A stretch of 64,000 nucleotides of DNA from Bog-257 sp963846715 (GCA_963846715.1 CAWJXA010000001.1:186001-250000), one strand, 5' to 3'. Positions 41,214 through 51,210 are shown, counted from the stretch's first letter. Notes: a model not told the origin generated them from the letters alone. Made by a program: numbers and translations.

Positions 41214-42359
41214 ATGGACAAATCACGCCAAGCGAGACGGGGCGGATGCTGCCTATTGTTCGCGGTTGCGATGTCGGCGGCAGTCACCTTGATCGGTTGC
41301 AGCAAAGCCACGTCTGATGCTGCGCCGCTGGTGCCAGTGCGTACGGCCGAGGTGCAAACCATCGATACCGGTGTGGGCAATACCTATTCCGCGAATATCC
41401 AGCCTTACCAGCAGGTAGACCTTGCCTTTAAGTCGGGCGGTTACCTGGCGAGCATCCGTCAGGTGCGCGACGCAGATGGCCACATTCGCAATATCGACCA
41501 GGGCGATTACGTCGCCAAGGGAACCGTACTCGCTACCGTTCAACAGGACGATTTCCAGCAGAAGCTGACGCAGGCCAAAGCGCAACTGGACAAGGCGCAG
41601 GCCGATCATGAGCGAGCCAAGCTGTCCTTCGGACGCATGTCTGCCCTATACGCGGCAGGCGCCGCTACCAAGCCCGATTATGACGATACCAATGCCCAGG
41701 ACCAAAGCACCGCCGCCGCGGTAGATGCTGCCAAAGCACAAGTCACCGAGGCGCAGATTGCGCTCGACTACTGTCAACTCAAGGCGCCGTTTGACTCGTG
41801 GGTGCTTAAGCGGAATGTTGATGTCGGGATGTTGGTCAGCGCGGCTACCAACGGTTTCACCCTCGCTGATACTCGTTCTGTGAAGGCGGTCTTCGGCGTT
41901 CCGGATACAGCCATTGCCCGGGTCAAACTCGGAAGTCCGCAGAGTGTGACCACCGAGGCGCTCCCCGAACCGTTCTCAGGACATGTGACCTCCATCTCGG
42001 CTGCGGCCGATGCCAAGAGCCGCGTCTATTCCGTGGAAGTCAGAATTGATAATCCCAAGAACCTGCTGAAATCGGGGATGATCGCCTCCATTACCATCGG
42101 GGCAAGACAGCCGATCGCCAAAGTCACGGTCATTCCACTGACCGCCGTGGTCCGCAGCCCTTCGAACCCGAATGGCTTTGCGGTGTACGTCACGGAAGGC
42201 ACGGGTGACACCGTAAAAGTACATACTCAGGACGTGTCGCTGGGAGACACCTATGGAAATATGATCGCGGTCTTGAATGGGGTGAACCTGAAAGACCGCG
42301 TCGTAACCTCGGGCGCAAACATGATCAAGAATGGCGATCAGGTGAGGGTGATCCCTTAA
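41214..42359 (+). CDS. RND efflux periplasmic adaptor, lipoprotein
   Basis: About 381 residues from ATG 41214, with GGAG 8 bases before; an in-frame GTG at 41205 is an alternative. A lipobox VTLIGC at about residue 28-29 makes it a lipoprotein. The HlyD-like order is visible: a lipoyl half (YQQVDLAFKSGGYLASI), a coiled-coil hairpin (KLTQAKAQLDKAQADHERAK ... TEAQIALDYCQLKAPFDSWV), a beta-barrel (SVKAVFGVPDTAIARVKLG) and a membrane-proximal end (VVTSGANMIKNGDQVRVIP). It links the TolC-like duct to the permease. Confidence 0.9.
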   Translation: MDKSRQARRGGCCLLFAVAMSAAVTLIGCSKATSDAAPLVPVRTAEVQTIDTGVGNTYSANIQPYQQVDLAFKSGGYLASIRQVRDADGHIRNIDQGDYVAKGTVLATVQQDDFQQKLTQAKAQLDKAQADHERAKLSFGRMSALYAAGAATKPDYDDTNAQDQSTAAAVDAAKAQVTEAQIALDYCQLKAPFDSWVLKRNVDVGMLVSAATNGFTLADTRSVKAVFGVPDTAIARVKLGSPQSVTTEALPEPFSGHVTSISAAADAKSRVYSVEVRIDNPKNLLKSGMIASITIGARQPIAKVTVIPLTAVVRSPSNPNGFAVYVTEGTGDTVKVHTQDVSLGDTYGNMIAVLNGVNLKDRVVTSGANMIKNGDQVRVIP

Positions 42360-42376
42360 GTCCAGGCAGAAGCGTA

Positions 42377-45300
42377 ATGGCAACTCATCACAAATCCGAC
42401 GCCGAGATCATCGCCACCACCCACAATGTGGCCCGGTTCTTTACCGAGCACAGGCAGGTCTCGCTCATTTTGCTGATCGCAACCTTCGTTTGGGGCTGGT
42501 ACGGGTATCACAACATGCCCAAGCGCAAGGACCCGGACATCCCGGTGCGCGTGGCCTCGGCGCAATGCCAGTGGCCCGGCGCGACTACGGAGCAGGTCGA
42601 ACAACTGATCACCCGTCCCATCGAGCAAGCAGTCGCGCAGAACACGACCATCCGTCCGCCGAGCCCGTCCAACTTCGGTATCCGTTCCATGAGCTTTCCC
42701 GGGCTCGCGGTTGTATACGTCCAGCTCGATGACAACGTGAAGGACAAGCAGAAAGAGTTCAGCGATATCAACCTCAAGCTGAACCAGCTCAATGCGCAGC
42801 TGCCACGCGGGGCTGGGCCCATCCAGTTCAACAGCAACTTCGGCGACACCGCCGCCTTGATGCTCACCGTGGCCAGCCCCAACGTAACGCCGACGGAGAT
42901 AGCCCTGCGGGCAATCGGCATTCGCAAGGCCATCGAAGCAACTCGTGCTCAACTCGCCAGGAATGCGCCACTGCCGCGGGTCAGCGTCATCTATGCCTTT
43001 CCGCTTTCGGTAGCGGCTGGGCCGGTGCGCAGCAATTTTGAGAACATTGCCGAAATCGCCCGCCGCAACGGCACCCTGAAAGATCCTCATTTCTTCGACG
43101 GTCCCGGGTATGTCGGACTCGACGCCGGCACCAGCCTTGACGACGAGACCATTCGCCAGCGCGGCGAGCTGTTAATCAAGAACAACCTGCACCGCTCCGA
43201 GCTTTACCCGGATGCATGGTCGCCCGCGATTATCCGCGATCCAGCCAACACGGAGACGGAACTCGCCAAAGTAGCCGGTGCAAAGTATTCCTATCGCCAG
43301 CTCGACAACTACACCGAGCTGCTCCAGCGCACCCTGCAAGGCGTGCCGGAGACATCAACCGTTACCCGGTCCGGGGTGCTACAGGAGCAGATTTATCTCG
43401 ACTACTCCCAGCAACGTCTGGCGCAGTACGGTTATGACCCGTCGAAGCTGAAAGACGTTCTCAACGCCCAAAACATCACCCTGCCGGCCGGTTCGCTCGA
43501 AGTCGGGCCGCAGGACCTGCTAATCAATCCCTCCGGCCTGTTTCCTGATGCGCCGGCCATCGGCAATGTCATCATCGGGGTGTCCTCGTCGAACAGTCCT
43601 GTCTATCTTCGCGATCTGGTCGACATCTCGCGCACCTATCAGAGCCCTCCCACGTTCCTCAACTATCTGACCTGGCAAGATCCTCGCGGACAATGGATCC
43701 GCAGCCGCGCGATTTCGCTCGGCATCAACATGCGCTCCGGCCAGCAAATCGATCTCTTCGGACGCCACGTGCAAGAGAAGCTGGACGGCGTCAGGCACTA
43801 CCTGCCGGACGATCTCGTCATCGTCCCAACCTCCAGCCAGCCGGTGCAGGTCAAAGAGCAGATCGATCTGTTCATGGATGCACTCTATGAAGCCATCGGA
43901 CTGGTAGTCATCGTTTCGCTGATCGGCTTTTGGGAGTGGCGCTCGGCCGTGCTGATGGCCATCTCGATCCCGATCACGCTCGCTATGACATTTGGCGTCA
44001 TCTACGTCCTCGGCATTGACATCCAGCAGGTGTCCGTGGCGTCGCTGATCATCGCTTTGGGACTGCTGGTGGACGACCCCGTGGTGGCGGGCGATTCCAT
44101 CAAACGAATGCTTGCCGAAGGGCAGCCGCGAATCGTCGCACCCTGGCTGGGCCCGACCAAGATCGCCACCGCGATCATGTATGCCACCATCACCAACATC
44201 GTCGCCTATCTGCCGTTCCTGATGATCACCGGCACCACCGGCGAATTCATCTACAGCCTGCCGGTGGTAATGACAACCGCGTTGGTATGTTCCCGGCTGG
44301 CGTCCATGACCTTCATCCCATTGCTGGGCTATTACCTCCTGCGGCCCGACAAGAAGCCCGAAGCCCCCATTGAAGAACGCCGGACCACCGGCTTCACGGG
44401 CAAGTATGCGGCGGTCGCCAAGTTCGCCATCGAGCATCGTTGGAAGGTGGCCATCGGATCGCTGGCTTTCCTGGTGTTGGGCGGATTTTTCTTTTCTCAA
44501 TTGAAAACCTCGTTCTTCCCCGACGACGTTCAGTACTGGTCGTACATCGACGTCTGGCTGCCCAACGACGCGAACTTCGGCGCCACCAATCAGGCGGCGC
44601 AGCAGGTGGAACAGATCATCCACGAACAGGCCGACGAGTGGGGCAAGAAACATCCAGAGAAGGACGGATCTCCGTCGCACATTCTGCGCTACGTGACCAC
44701 GTGGGTGGGAGGCGGCAGCCCGCGCTTCTGGTTCTCGGTCTCGCCCCAGCCCAAGCAGCTCAACTATGCGCAGGTTCTAGTGCAGCTTACCGATAAAGAG
44801 ATCACCCCCGACTTCGTCGCACAGGTTCAGCCGGTGCTGTCCGCCAGGCTGCCGGGAGTGCGCTGCGACTACCGCCAGCTGCAGACGAATCCCATCAACT
44901 ATCCGGTGGAAATTCGCGTGGTGAGCCAGGCGGACGTGAGCACCGCACAGAGCGCTCAGGACATTGTGGAGCTGCGGCGGATCGCCTCGCAGGTCGAAGA
45001 CATCGTCCGTTCAGCGCCCGCGGCTGACCGCGTTCGCAATGAGTGGCAGAGGGAGAGTTTCCAGGTCACACTGAATGTCGACCCCGACCGCGCCAACCTG
45101 GCGGGCATCACCAACCTGGATGTCGCCAACTCCGCCACCAGCGCCATGAGCGGCACTACCGTAACAACGTTGCAGGACGGCGACAAGAACATTCCCGTGG
45201 TCGCGCGTCTGCAGATGAACGAACGCGCCCGGCTCTCCGACATTGAGAACCTGTACGTCTACTCTTCCTCGTCACAGGATGCGACCAAGATCCCGCTGGT

Positions 45301-46090
45301 CCAGATCTCCGATATACAGAAAAGCATGACGGTGAACCGGGTCATCCGTATCGACCACTTCCGCGAGATGTCGATCTACGCCTTCCCTGCCCCGGGACAC
45401 CTGGCCTCGGAAATTACCAGTGTCGCGCTGCCCAAACTGCGGGAGTTCGAAAAGAGCGTGCCTCCCGGCTACAAGGTCACGGTGGGCGGCGAGTATAACA
45501 AGCAGCAGGACGGCTTCCGCAATTTGGCCATAGTGTTGGTCATCTCAGTGGGGGCGATTTATCTTGCCCTGCTCTTTCAGTTCAACAATGGTGTTAAGCC
45601 GCTGCTCGTCTTCGCGGCTGCGCCCTACGGAGTGGCCGGCGCTATTGCCGCACTTTGGGTGATGAATACGTCGTTCGGCTTCATGGCCTTCCTGGGAATC
45701 GCCAGCCTCATCGGCGTTATTGTCAGCCACGTTATTGTGCTCTTCGACTTTATCGAGGAGAGGCACGCGCTGGGAGAGCCGTTCGAAGAAGCGGTCATCG
45801 ATGCCGGCATCATCCGCCTGCGCCCGGTCGTGATTACCGTTAGCGCCACCGTGCTGGCGTTATTCCCGCTGGCCATGCACGGCGGCCCGCTATGGCAGCC
45901 TCTGTGTTACGCACAAATTGGTGGACTCACGGTGGCGACGTTCATTACTCTGTTGATGGTTCCCGTACTCTATTCCATCTTTGTTCTGGATTTGAAGATC
46001 CTCACTTGGGATGAGAAGGAAGAAAAACGTGAGGGTGGGATCGTCGTGCCTCCGCGGTCATCTACCGCGCCGGCGACGTCCGGCGATTGA
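42377..46090 (+). CDS. RND-family efflux permease
   Basis: A 1237-residue inner-membrane pump, about 190 residues longer than the usual AcrB length. The N-terminal helix RQVSLILLIATFVWGWYG is typical; the proton-relay helix TM4 has LIIALGLLVDDPVVAGDSI with the paired Asp. TM10-12 regions are SHVIVLFDFIEERHALGEP and PVVITVSATVLALFPLAM. Extra length lies mainly in the periplasmic docking loops, for example HEQADEWGKKHPEKDGSPSH. The substrate class is not evident. It lies 17 bases after the adaptor. Confidence 0.92.
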   Translation: MATHHKSDAEIIATTHNVARFFTEHRQVSLILLIATFVWGWYGYHNMPKRKDPDIPVRVASAQCQWPGATTEQVEQLITRPIEQAVAQNTTIRPPSPSNFGIRSMSFPGLAVVYVQLDDNVKDKQKEFSDINLKLNQLNAQLPRGAGPIQFNSNFGDTAALMLTVASPNVTPTEIALRAIGIRKAIEATRAQLARNAPLPRVSVIYAFPLSVAAGPVRSNFENIAEIARRNGTLKDPHFFDGPGYVGLDAGTSLDDETIRQRGELLIKNNLHRSELYPDAWSPAIIRDPANTETELAKVAGAKYSYRQLDNYTELLQRTLQGVPETSTVTRSGVLQEQIYLDYSQQRLAQYGYDPSKLKDVLNAQNITLPAGSLEVGPQDLLINPSGLFPDAPAIGNVIIGVSSSNSPVYLRDLVDISRTYQSPPTFLNYLTWQDPRGQWIRSRAISLGINMRSGQQIDLFGRHVQEKLDGVRHYLPDDLVIVPTSSQPVQVKEQIDLFMDALYEAIGLVVIVSLIGFWEWRSAVLMAISIPITLAMTFGVIYVLGIDIQQVSVASLIIALGLLVDDPVVAGDSIKRMLAEGQPRIVAPWLGPTKIATAIMYATITNIVAYLPFLMITGTTGEFIYSLPVVMTTALVCSRLASMTFIPLLGYYLLRPDKKPEAPIEERRTTGFTGKYAAVAKFAIEHRWKVAIGSLAFLVLGGFFFSQLKTSFFPDDVQYWSYIDVWLPNDANFGATNQAAQQVEQIIHEQADEWGKKHPEKDGSPSHILRYVTTWVGGGSPRFWFSVSPQPKQLNYAQVLVQLTDKEITPDFVAQVQPVLSARLPGVRCDYRQLQTNPINYPVEIRVVSQADVSTAQSAQDIVELRRIASQVEDIVRSAPAADRVRNEWQRESFQVTLNVDPDRANLAGITNLDVANSATSAMSGTTVTTLQDGDKNIPVVARLQMNERARLSDIENLYVYSSSSQDATKIPLVQISDIQKSMTVNRVIRIDHFREMSIYAFPAPGHLASEITSVALPKLREFEKSVPPGYKVTVGGEYNKQQDGFRNLAIVLVISVGAIYLALLFQFNNGVKPLLVFAAAPYGVAGAIAALWVMNTSFGFMAFLGIASLIGVIVSHVIVLFDFIEERHALGEPFEEAVIDAGIIRLRPVVITVSATVLALFPLAMHGGPLWQPLCYAQIGGLTVATFITLLMVPVLYSIFVLDLKILTWDEKEEKREGGIVVPPRSSTAPATSGD

Positions 46091-46132
46091 TGCCACTCAT
46101 TTTAACTACATTCGAATCGGAGGAAGATTCAC

Positions 46133-46873
46133 ATGCAATTGCATCACGCTAAATCTGACAGGCTGGCGTTCATCGTACCGCTCTTCGTCCTGCTCATCGC
46201 GCTTGCCGTGCCTTCCGTTGCCCAGATGGGCGGCGGCGGATCATCCGACCTGCAACAGAAATTGGCAGCGGTAAAGCAGTCTGCCGCGGCCAATCAGCAA
46301 CGACTGCATCACTATCAATGGGTTGAAACCACGCAGGTCACTTACAAGGGCGAAGCCAAGCCTCCCTCGCAGAAGCTCTGCAGCTACGGCCCCAACGGGC
46401 AGGTGCAGAAGGTCCCCATCGGGGAGGCGCAACCACAGCAGCAGAGCGGGCGCCAGGGCAGGTTGAAGGAACGCATGGTCGAGAAGAAGAAAGAAGAAAT
46501 CGGCGATTACATGCAGGACGTAAAATCTGTCATCGCGCTCTATGTTCCACCCAATCCCCAGAAGATGCAGCAGGCCTTTCAGGCGCACAACGTCTCGATT
46601 GTGCCTGGCGGCGGTGTTGTTCAGTTGGTCTTTAAAAACTATGCACAACCCGGCGACCAGATGACCATCGCTTTCGACATGGCAGCGAAAAAAATCCAAA
46701 CGCTGAACGTCAATACTTACATGGGCCAGGCCAAGGACGTAGTAACTCTTGCCGTACAATTCGCTAGCCTGCCTGACGGAACCAATTACGCGCAGCAGAC
46801 CGTCCTGAATGCCACTGCAAAACAGATTCAGGTCACAACCACGAACTCGCAATACACCAAGCTGGCACAGTAG
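46133..46873 (+). CDS. Secreted protein of unknown function, efflux operon tail
   Basis: A 246-residue exported protein with signal peptide FIVPLFVLLIALAVPSVAQ. GGAGG lies 9 bases before ATG. A helical N-terminal region (LQQKLAAVKQSAAANQQRLH) precedes YQWVETTQVTYKGEAKPPSQ. A charged Lys/Glu helix (MVEKKKEEIGDYMQD) and a beta-rich C-terminal half (VQLVFKNYAQPGDQMTIAFD) follow. It lies 42 bases after the RND permease on the same strand and may be co-transcribed. I know of no function; such proteins are common in Acidobacteria. Confidence 0.7.
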   Translation: MQLHHAKSDRLAFIVPLFVLLIALAVPSVAQMGGGGSSDLQQKLAAVKQSAAANQQRLHHYQWVETTQVTYKGEAKPPSQKLCSYGPNGQVQKVPIGEAQPQQQSGRQGRLKERMVEKKKEEIGDYMQDVKSVIALYVPPNPQKMQQAFQAHNVSIVPGGGVVQLVFKNYAQPGDQMTIAFDMAAKKIQTLNVNTYMGQAKDVVTLAVQFASLPDGTNYAQQTVLNATAKQIQVTTTNSQYTKLAQ

Positions 46874-46937
46874 CTTAGTTGTTAGCTGCGAAACATAATC
46901 GACTTTAGGCTACCCGGACCATCTGAAAGTCGGCTTT

Positions 46938-47015
46938 TTTGAAAGGGCGCGGCTTCAACCGTGCCGTAAAGGTCCGTTAGAGCGCCGGCTTCAGCCCCTG
47001 GGGTCCACCGCTGAC
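46938..47015. repeat. Dispersed GC-rich intergenic repeat
   Basis: AGGGCGCGGCTTCAACCGTGCC and GCGCCGGCTTCAGCCCCTGG-type units (given here in part), clearly related to 5330-5420. It lies between convergent genes. A CCACTATCCAC-type low-complexity piece follows at about 47090-47106. Confidence 0.5.
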
Positions 47016-47110
47016 AGACAAAAACCTTGAGCCAGCACCGTCGCTTTCGATCGGTGCTGGCTCAGATTTGTAGCTTGAGCTTCTATCCACTCCCCACTAT
47101 CCACTTCCTG

Positions 47111-47563
47111 TCACTGCCCGACCAGCGTGCACTCGACATTCATGTCTTTGCAGACATGCAGAACGCCTTGCACCACCAGCGATGTCGCGTCGGGAGGCGG
47201 CGCCAGGTTCGATGCGATCACCAGTTGTGTAATCTTTTCGCCCAGCGGGGTAGCCTGCAGGCTGGCTATTTGCTGACCATTTGTAAATTGCACCATCCGC
47301 GTCCTGGCGTCCTGCTTGGTAATCTTCAGGTCGGTGCGTGCGGATAGATTCTTGATCGCTGTCTGATACACCTTGTCGGCGTTGGCTTCCAGCACGACCG
47401 TTGCTACATCGAAGCCCGAGCCATCTTTCGACCGATCGCTCATCTGTTGCACTCGCCCGGCAACGGCGTGTGCCACGGCCACCCACTGAGCTTGAACGCT
47501 GACCGCCCCGAAGGAAACTGCTAGACAAGCAACCGCAATCGTCATGTTCTTTCGTTTGGACAT
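47111..47563 (-). CDS. Small secreted protein, unknown
   Basis: This is 150 residues from ATG 47563, which has AGGAG 5-6 bases upstream; the longer frame to 47614 lacks support. The signal peptide is NMTIAVACLAVSFGAVSVQAQ-like (cut after VQA). The mature part has DVATVVLEANADKVYQTAI, a strand-helix pattern, and two C-terminal cysteines (HVCKDMNVECTLVG) that may form a disulphide. This resembles the small DUF3568-like periplasmic proteins, but I am not sure. Function unknown. Confidence 0.7.
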   Translation of the reverse strand: MSKRKNMTIAVACLAVSFGAVSVQAQWVAVAHAVAGRVQQMSDRSKDGSGFDVATVVLEANADKVYQTAIKNLSARTDLKITKQDARTRMVQFTNGQQIASLQATPLGEKITQLVIASNLAPPPDATSLVVQGVLHVCKDMNVECTLVGQ

Positions 47564-47719
47564 AATTCTCCTGGAGCATGTTGGCGCCTTAACAGGCCAA
47601 TCCGGACACCCCATCCTGGACCTCTCGAAACCTGAACAGTCTTACTCTGGAACTCATGCGTGTCAATGAGAAGTCGATTGCAGCAGACTAGATTCCTCGG
47701 GATCCGATCAAGCGAGTAT

Positions 47720-48712
47720 TTACGGAATGATCACCGCCGCACCATTGATGGAATCGTTCTGGACCGCGATGAGTGCCTCATTGGCCTGCTGGAGCGAAAA
47801 CTTCGTCACCTGGGGATGCAGCTTGATTTCAGCAGCAATTTTGAGAAAGTCGCGCGCATCGGCCCGGGTCATGTTGGCAACGCTGCGAATCTGCCGTTCG
47901 CCCCACAGCAGCTTGTCATAGTCGAACTCAGGCATGCGATCCAGGTGGATCGCATTGATGGCAACAACTCCTCCCTTGCGCAAACTTGAAAGGGCAGCGA
48001 CTACCACATCTCCACTGGGCGCAAACGTGATGGCGCGGTCGAGTTCAACCGGCGGCTTGTCCGTTTCCGTCCCCACCCAAGTTGCTCCCAGAGCGGTTGC
48101 AAGTTTCCTGTGCGAAGCTCCCCGCGTCGAAACGTAAACCTTGCAGGTCCAGGAGTGCAACACTTCAATTGCGAGATGGGCCGAAGCCCCGAATCCGAAC
48201 AGTCCCACGCGCTCTCCGGGTTGCACTCCCGCAACCCGCAAGCTGCGAAAGCCGATAATACCGGCGCACAGCAGCGGGGCGGCGTGCAGGTCATCAAGGG
48301 AAGATGGAAGTGGAAATACGAAGTCAGCCCTGGCCAGCGCGTAATCTGCATACCCGCCATTCACCGTATAGCCGGTAAAGACCGGAGCGTCGCAAAGGTT
48401 CTCCATACCTTGGCGGCAGAACCAACAGGTTCCATCCGTGCCCCCAACCCACGAAACGCCGACACGCTTTCCTGCAGTGAGGGCCGCCGTGCCTCCTTCC
48501 ACGATGTCGCCGACAATCTGATGGCCGGGAATCAGGTGCTGCTGGATTGAAGGCAGGTCGCCTTCCACTATATGCAAATCGGTACGGCAAACCCCGCACG
48601 CGCGCACTTTCAACAGAACATAGCCAGGTTGCAGCGTCGGCCGCGGAACTTCGTCTATGCGAAGGGGACGCCTTGAAACATCCTGGGACGTGGTAAGGAT
48701 CGCAGCTATCAT
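47720..48712 (-). CDS. Zinc-dependent alcohol dehydrogenase
   Basis: A 330-residue MDR-family enzyme oxidising alcohols or reducing aldehydes with NAD(P). Catalytic zinc ligands are in CGVCRTDLH (Cys) and IPGHQIVGDI (His), the latter with the conserved GHE replaced by GHQ. The structural-zinc loop is CWFCRQGMENLC, with three of four usual Cys. The cofactor motif is VGLFGFGASAH (GxGxxxH in place of GxGxxG). These match the AdhP-like (zinc-binding alcohol dehydrogenase family) subgroup with GFGASAH. It is divergent from the DUF3300 gene. Confidence 0.88.
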   Translation of the reverse strand: MIAAILTTSQDVSRRPLRIDEVPRPTLQPGYVLLKVRACGVCRTDLHIVEGDLPSIQQHLIPGHQIVGDIVEGGTAALTAGKRVGVSWVGGTDGTCWFCRQGMENLCDAPVFTGYTVNGGYADYALARADFVFPLPSSLDDLHAAPLLCAGIIGFRSLRVAGVQPGERVGLFGFGASAHLAIEVLHSWTCKVYVSTRGASHRKLATALGATWVGTETDKPPVELDRAITFAPSGDVVVAALSSLRKGGVVAINAIHLDRMPEFDYDKLLWGERQIRSVANMTRADARDFLKIAAEIKLHPQVTKFSLQQANEALIAVQNDSINGAAVIIP

Positions 48713-48932
48713 TGGTTTTTCTGCTTCTGCAGGCTCAAGCGATTGTAGCTGGAGTCAACCCTCTGCCTACAACTTTAGTTGCACAAGGCGTCCCCCTCGG
48801 ACGCACATCGCTACGTACTCCTGGTTGGCAATGTTATTCTAGGCCAGACTTAAACAGCCAACTCACTGCTTTCCTTCCGCTGCTGTTCTAAACAGCCGCG
48901 GCAATAACCATTTGCAATAGATTGGAGCACTT

Positions 48933-50204
48933 ATGGTCCGACTCAAACAGGTTCTGGCGTTTGTCCTAACTTGGGGAATCTTGATGGCAACCTCCCCTTC
49001 CATTGCGCAGGAAGCTCCTCCCGCCAATGTTCCGGCTGCGGACATCGACGCCATCGTGGCCCCAATTGCTCTCTATCCTGACGCCCTCGTGGCCCAGATC
49101 CTGGCAGCTGCAACCTATCCGGACCAGATTACGGACGCCGACAAATGGCTTCAGAGCAATTCCGGCCTAAAAGGCGACGCTCTTACGCAGGCGGTTAGCA
49201 ACCAGCCTTGGGACCCCAGCGTGAAGGCCCTGACCGAATTCCCGTCCGTCCTCGACAATATGGCGAATAACCTGTCCTGGACCTCTGCGCTCGGCGATGT
49301 GTCTTACAACCAGCAGGCGGATGTGCTCGCTGCCATTCAGCGACTGCGCAAGCAAGCCAAGGACGCTGGCAACCTCAAGTCGACTTCCCAGATGACGGTA
49401 GTCCAGCAAAGCCCACAGACCATCGTGATCCAGCCGGCCAACCCGCAAGTGGTTTATGTACCGACTTACAATCCCACAGTAGTGTACGGAACGCCGTATT
49501 ATCCTCCCGGATATAGCACTGGCGCCTTAGTGGCTACCGGGTTGATTTCCTTCGGTGTGGGAATGGCAGTTGGCGCGGCCGTGAGCGGCGGCTGGGGATG
49601 GAATAGCTGGGGATGTGGCTGGCACGGTGGCAGCGTGACTTACAACCGCAACGTGTACGTCTCGCGCAGCAATGTCTACGCCAACGGCAATCGCTACAAC
49701 TACAACAGCGGCCGCTACGCTAACGGCAATCGCTACAACCAGCCAACGCATTATTCCGCGAACAACGTCAATCGCTCTGGAAATCGCAACACCAACGTCA
49801 GCGGAAACACCGTCAATATTAATGGCGGCAATCGCAATAACGTCAACGGCGGAAACCGGAACAACGTCAATAGTGGAAACAACAACATCAATAGCGGCAA
49901 CCGGAATCCTAGCAATAACCCAGGCAACGCTAATCGCCCCAATGCTGGAAACAACGCAGGCAATCGGCCTAACGCTGGCAACAACGCAGGCAATCGGCCG
50001 GCAGCCTCTACTCGGCCGACTGCTTCACCCGACCGCGGCTATGGTCAAAAGCCTGCGACCGGCACCAAATCCGGCGCCTTCAGCGGATACAGTTCCGGGG
50101 GCCAGACCCGCGCCCAGAGCAATCGTGGGCAACAAAGCATGGGCGGCGGGCAGCGGAGTGCACCGGCGGCAAAAAGCGGCGGAGGCGGCGGTCGTAAGCG
50201 GTAA
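48933..50204 (+). CDS. Secreted DUF3300 protein with Asn/Gly-rich repeat tail
   Basis: A 423-residue exported protein; signal peptide at about 1-25 (FVLTWGILMATSPSIAQ) and TTGGAG before ATG. DUF3300 occupies about residues 38-190 (ADIDAIVAPIALYPDALVAQ, KWLQSNSGLKGDALTQAVSN). A hydrophobic Gly-rich hairpin follows (LISFGVGMAVGAAVSGGWG). Residues about 250-350 are low-complexity repeats (GNRNNVNGGNRNNV, NRPNAGNNAGNRPNAGNNAG), and the tail is Gly/Ser/Arg-rich. It is probably envelope-associated; the tail could be adhesive or disordered. It precedes a DUF2950 gene, its frequent partner. Confidence 0.85.
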   Translation: MVRLKQVLAFVLTWGILMATSPSIAQEAPPANVPAADIDAIVAPIALYPDALVAQILAAATYPDQITDADKWLQSNSGLKGDALTQAVSNQPWDPSVKALTEFPSVLDNMANNLSWTSALGDVSYNQQADVLAAIQRLRKQAKDAGNLKSTSQMTVVQQSPQTIVIQPANPQVVYVPTYNPTVVYGTPYYPPGYSTGALVATGLISFGVGMAVGAAVSGGWGWNSWGCGWHGGSVTYNRNVYVSRSNVYANGNRYNYNSGRYANGNRYNQPTHYSANNVNRSGNRNTNVSGNTVNINGGNRNNVNGGNRNNVNSGNNNINSGNRNPSNNPGNANRPNAGNNAGNRPNAGNNAGNRPAASTRPTASPDRGYGQKPATGTKSGAFSGYSSGGQTRAQSNRGQQSMGGGQRSAPAAKSGGGGGRKR

Positions 50205-50258
50205 GACCGTGGTTATCGGATAGTGGCTAGCGTCCAGATAAATTCGAAAGGTGCACAC

Positions 50259-51209
50259 ATGCTGTCGCAATCAAAATTTGTTAGCGCTGTATTCTTGATG
50301 ACATTGCTCGTTGTTTTCGCAGGCTTCGTCCTTGCCCAGGAGTCTGGACAGAAAACCTTCGCCAACCCGCAGGATGCCGGCAAAGCGCTGTACGACGCCG
50401 TGAAGTCGGGCGACGACGCGGCCATGCAGGCCGTTCTCGGAGCGGCTTCGTCCGGCATCCTTTCTTCCGGCGATGCGGTGGAAGACAAAAACAACCGCGA
50501 CTTCTTTACCCAACGCTATGAACAGATGAATCGCTGGGCGAAGGAAATCAACGGCAATCAGACGCTTTTCATCGGCGCGGAGAACTGGCCCTTCCCCATT
50601 CCTCTGAAGAAAGACGGCTCTGGCGCATGGTATTTCGACACCAAAGCCGGCGTGAACGAAATCCTCTTCCGCCGCATCGGTAAGAACGAGATGGCAACCA
50701 TCCGCGTCTGTCGCGCTCTGGCGGATGCCCAGGACGAATACTTCTCCCAGAAGCACGAGTATGCCCAACACGTCATGAGCGATCCCGGGCAGCAGAACGG
50801 GCTCTATTGGAAGGCTGCTGAAGGAGAGCCCGAGAGTCCCATCGGTCCTCTGGTGGCCTTTGCCACCAAAAAAGGGTACGGGGGTGAGCACGACTCTCCG
50901 CAGCCTTTCTATGGCTACTACTACCACACCCTCACCGCGCAAGGCGCGCACGTTAAGGGTGGCGCGAAAAGCTACGTTGTGGATGGCAAGATGACAGGTG
51001 GATTCGCCTACGTCGCGTGGCCCGCGGAATATCGCAACTCCGGAGTCATGACTTTCCTGGTTGACGCAACCGGCGTGGTTTACCAGAAAGACCTTGGCGC
51101 GAAGACTGCCGATCTTGCCAAGGACATGAAGGCCTATAACCCGGACCCGACATGGGTTGTTGCGGTCAGCGAAGATGAGCCGACCACATCAGAAAGCTCT
51201 GACAAATAG
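50259..51209 (+). CDS. Secreted DUF2950 protein
   Basis: About 316 residues from ATG 50259, chosen for the ribosome site AAAGGTG and because the signal peptide (FVSAVFLMTLLVVFAGFVLA) then sits at the N-terminus; a GTG at 50223 is an alternative. The mature body has the DUF2950 features: FANPQDAGKALYDAVKSGDD, AWYFDTKAGVNEILFRRIG and YFYGYYYHTLTAQG-type block (PFYGYYYHTLTAQGA). It is 54 bases after the DUF3300 gene, a recurrent pair of unknown periplasmic function. Confidence 0.85.
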   Translation: MLSQSKFVSAVFLMTLLVVFAGFVLAQESGQKTFANPQDAGKALYDAVKSGDDAAMQAVLGAASSGILSSGDAVEDKNNRDFFTQRYEQMNRWAKEINGNQTLFIGAENWPFPIPLKKDGSGAWYFDTKAGVNEILFRRIGKNEMATIRVCRALADAQDEYFSQKHEYAQHVMSDPGQQNGLYWKAAEGEPESPIGPLVAFATKKGYGGEHDSPQPFYGYYYHTLTAQGAHVKGGAKSYVVDGKMTGGFAYVAWPAEYRNSGVMTFLVDATGVVYQKDLGAKTADLAKDMKAYNPDPTWVVAVSEDEPTTSESSDK

Positions 51210-51210
51210 T

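Noticed and set aside
43520..44680. 386-residue minus-strand frame inside the RND permease gene
   Set aside because: Antisense shadow of a high-GC gene; the permease frame has intact motifs across the region and the antisense product is a His/Asp/Arg-rich mirror.
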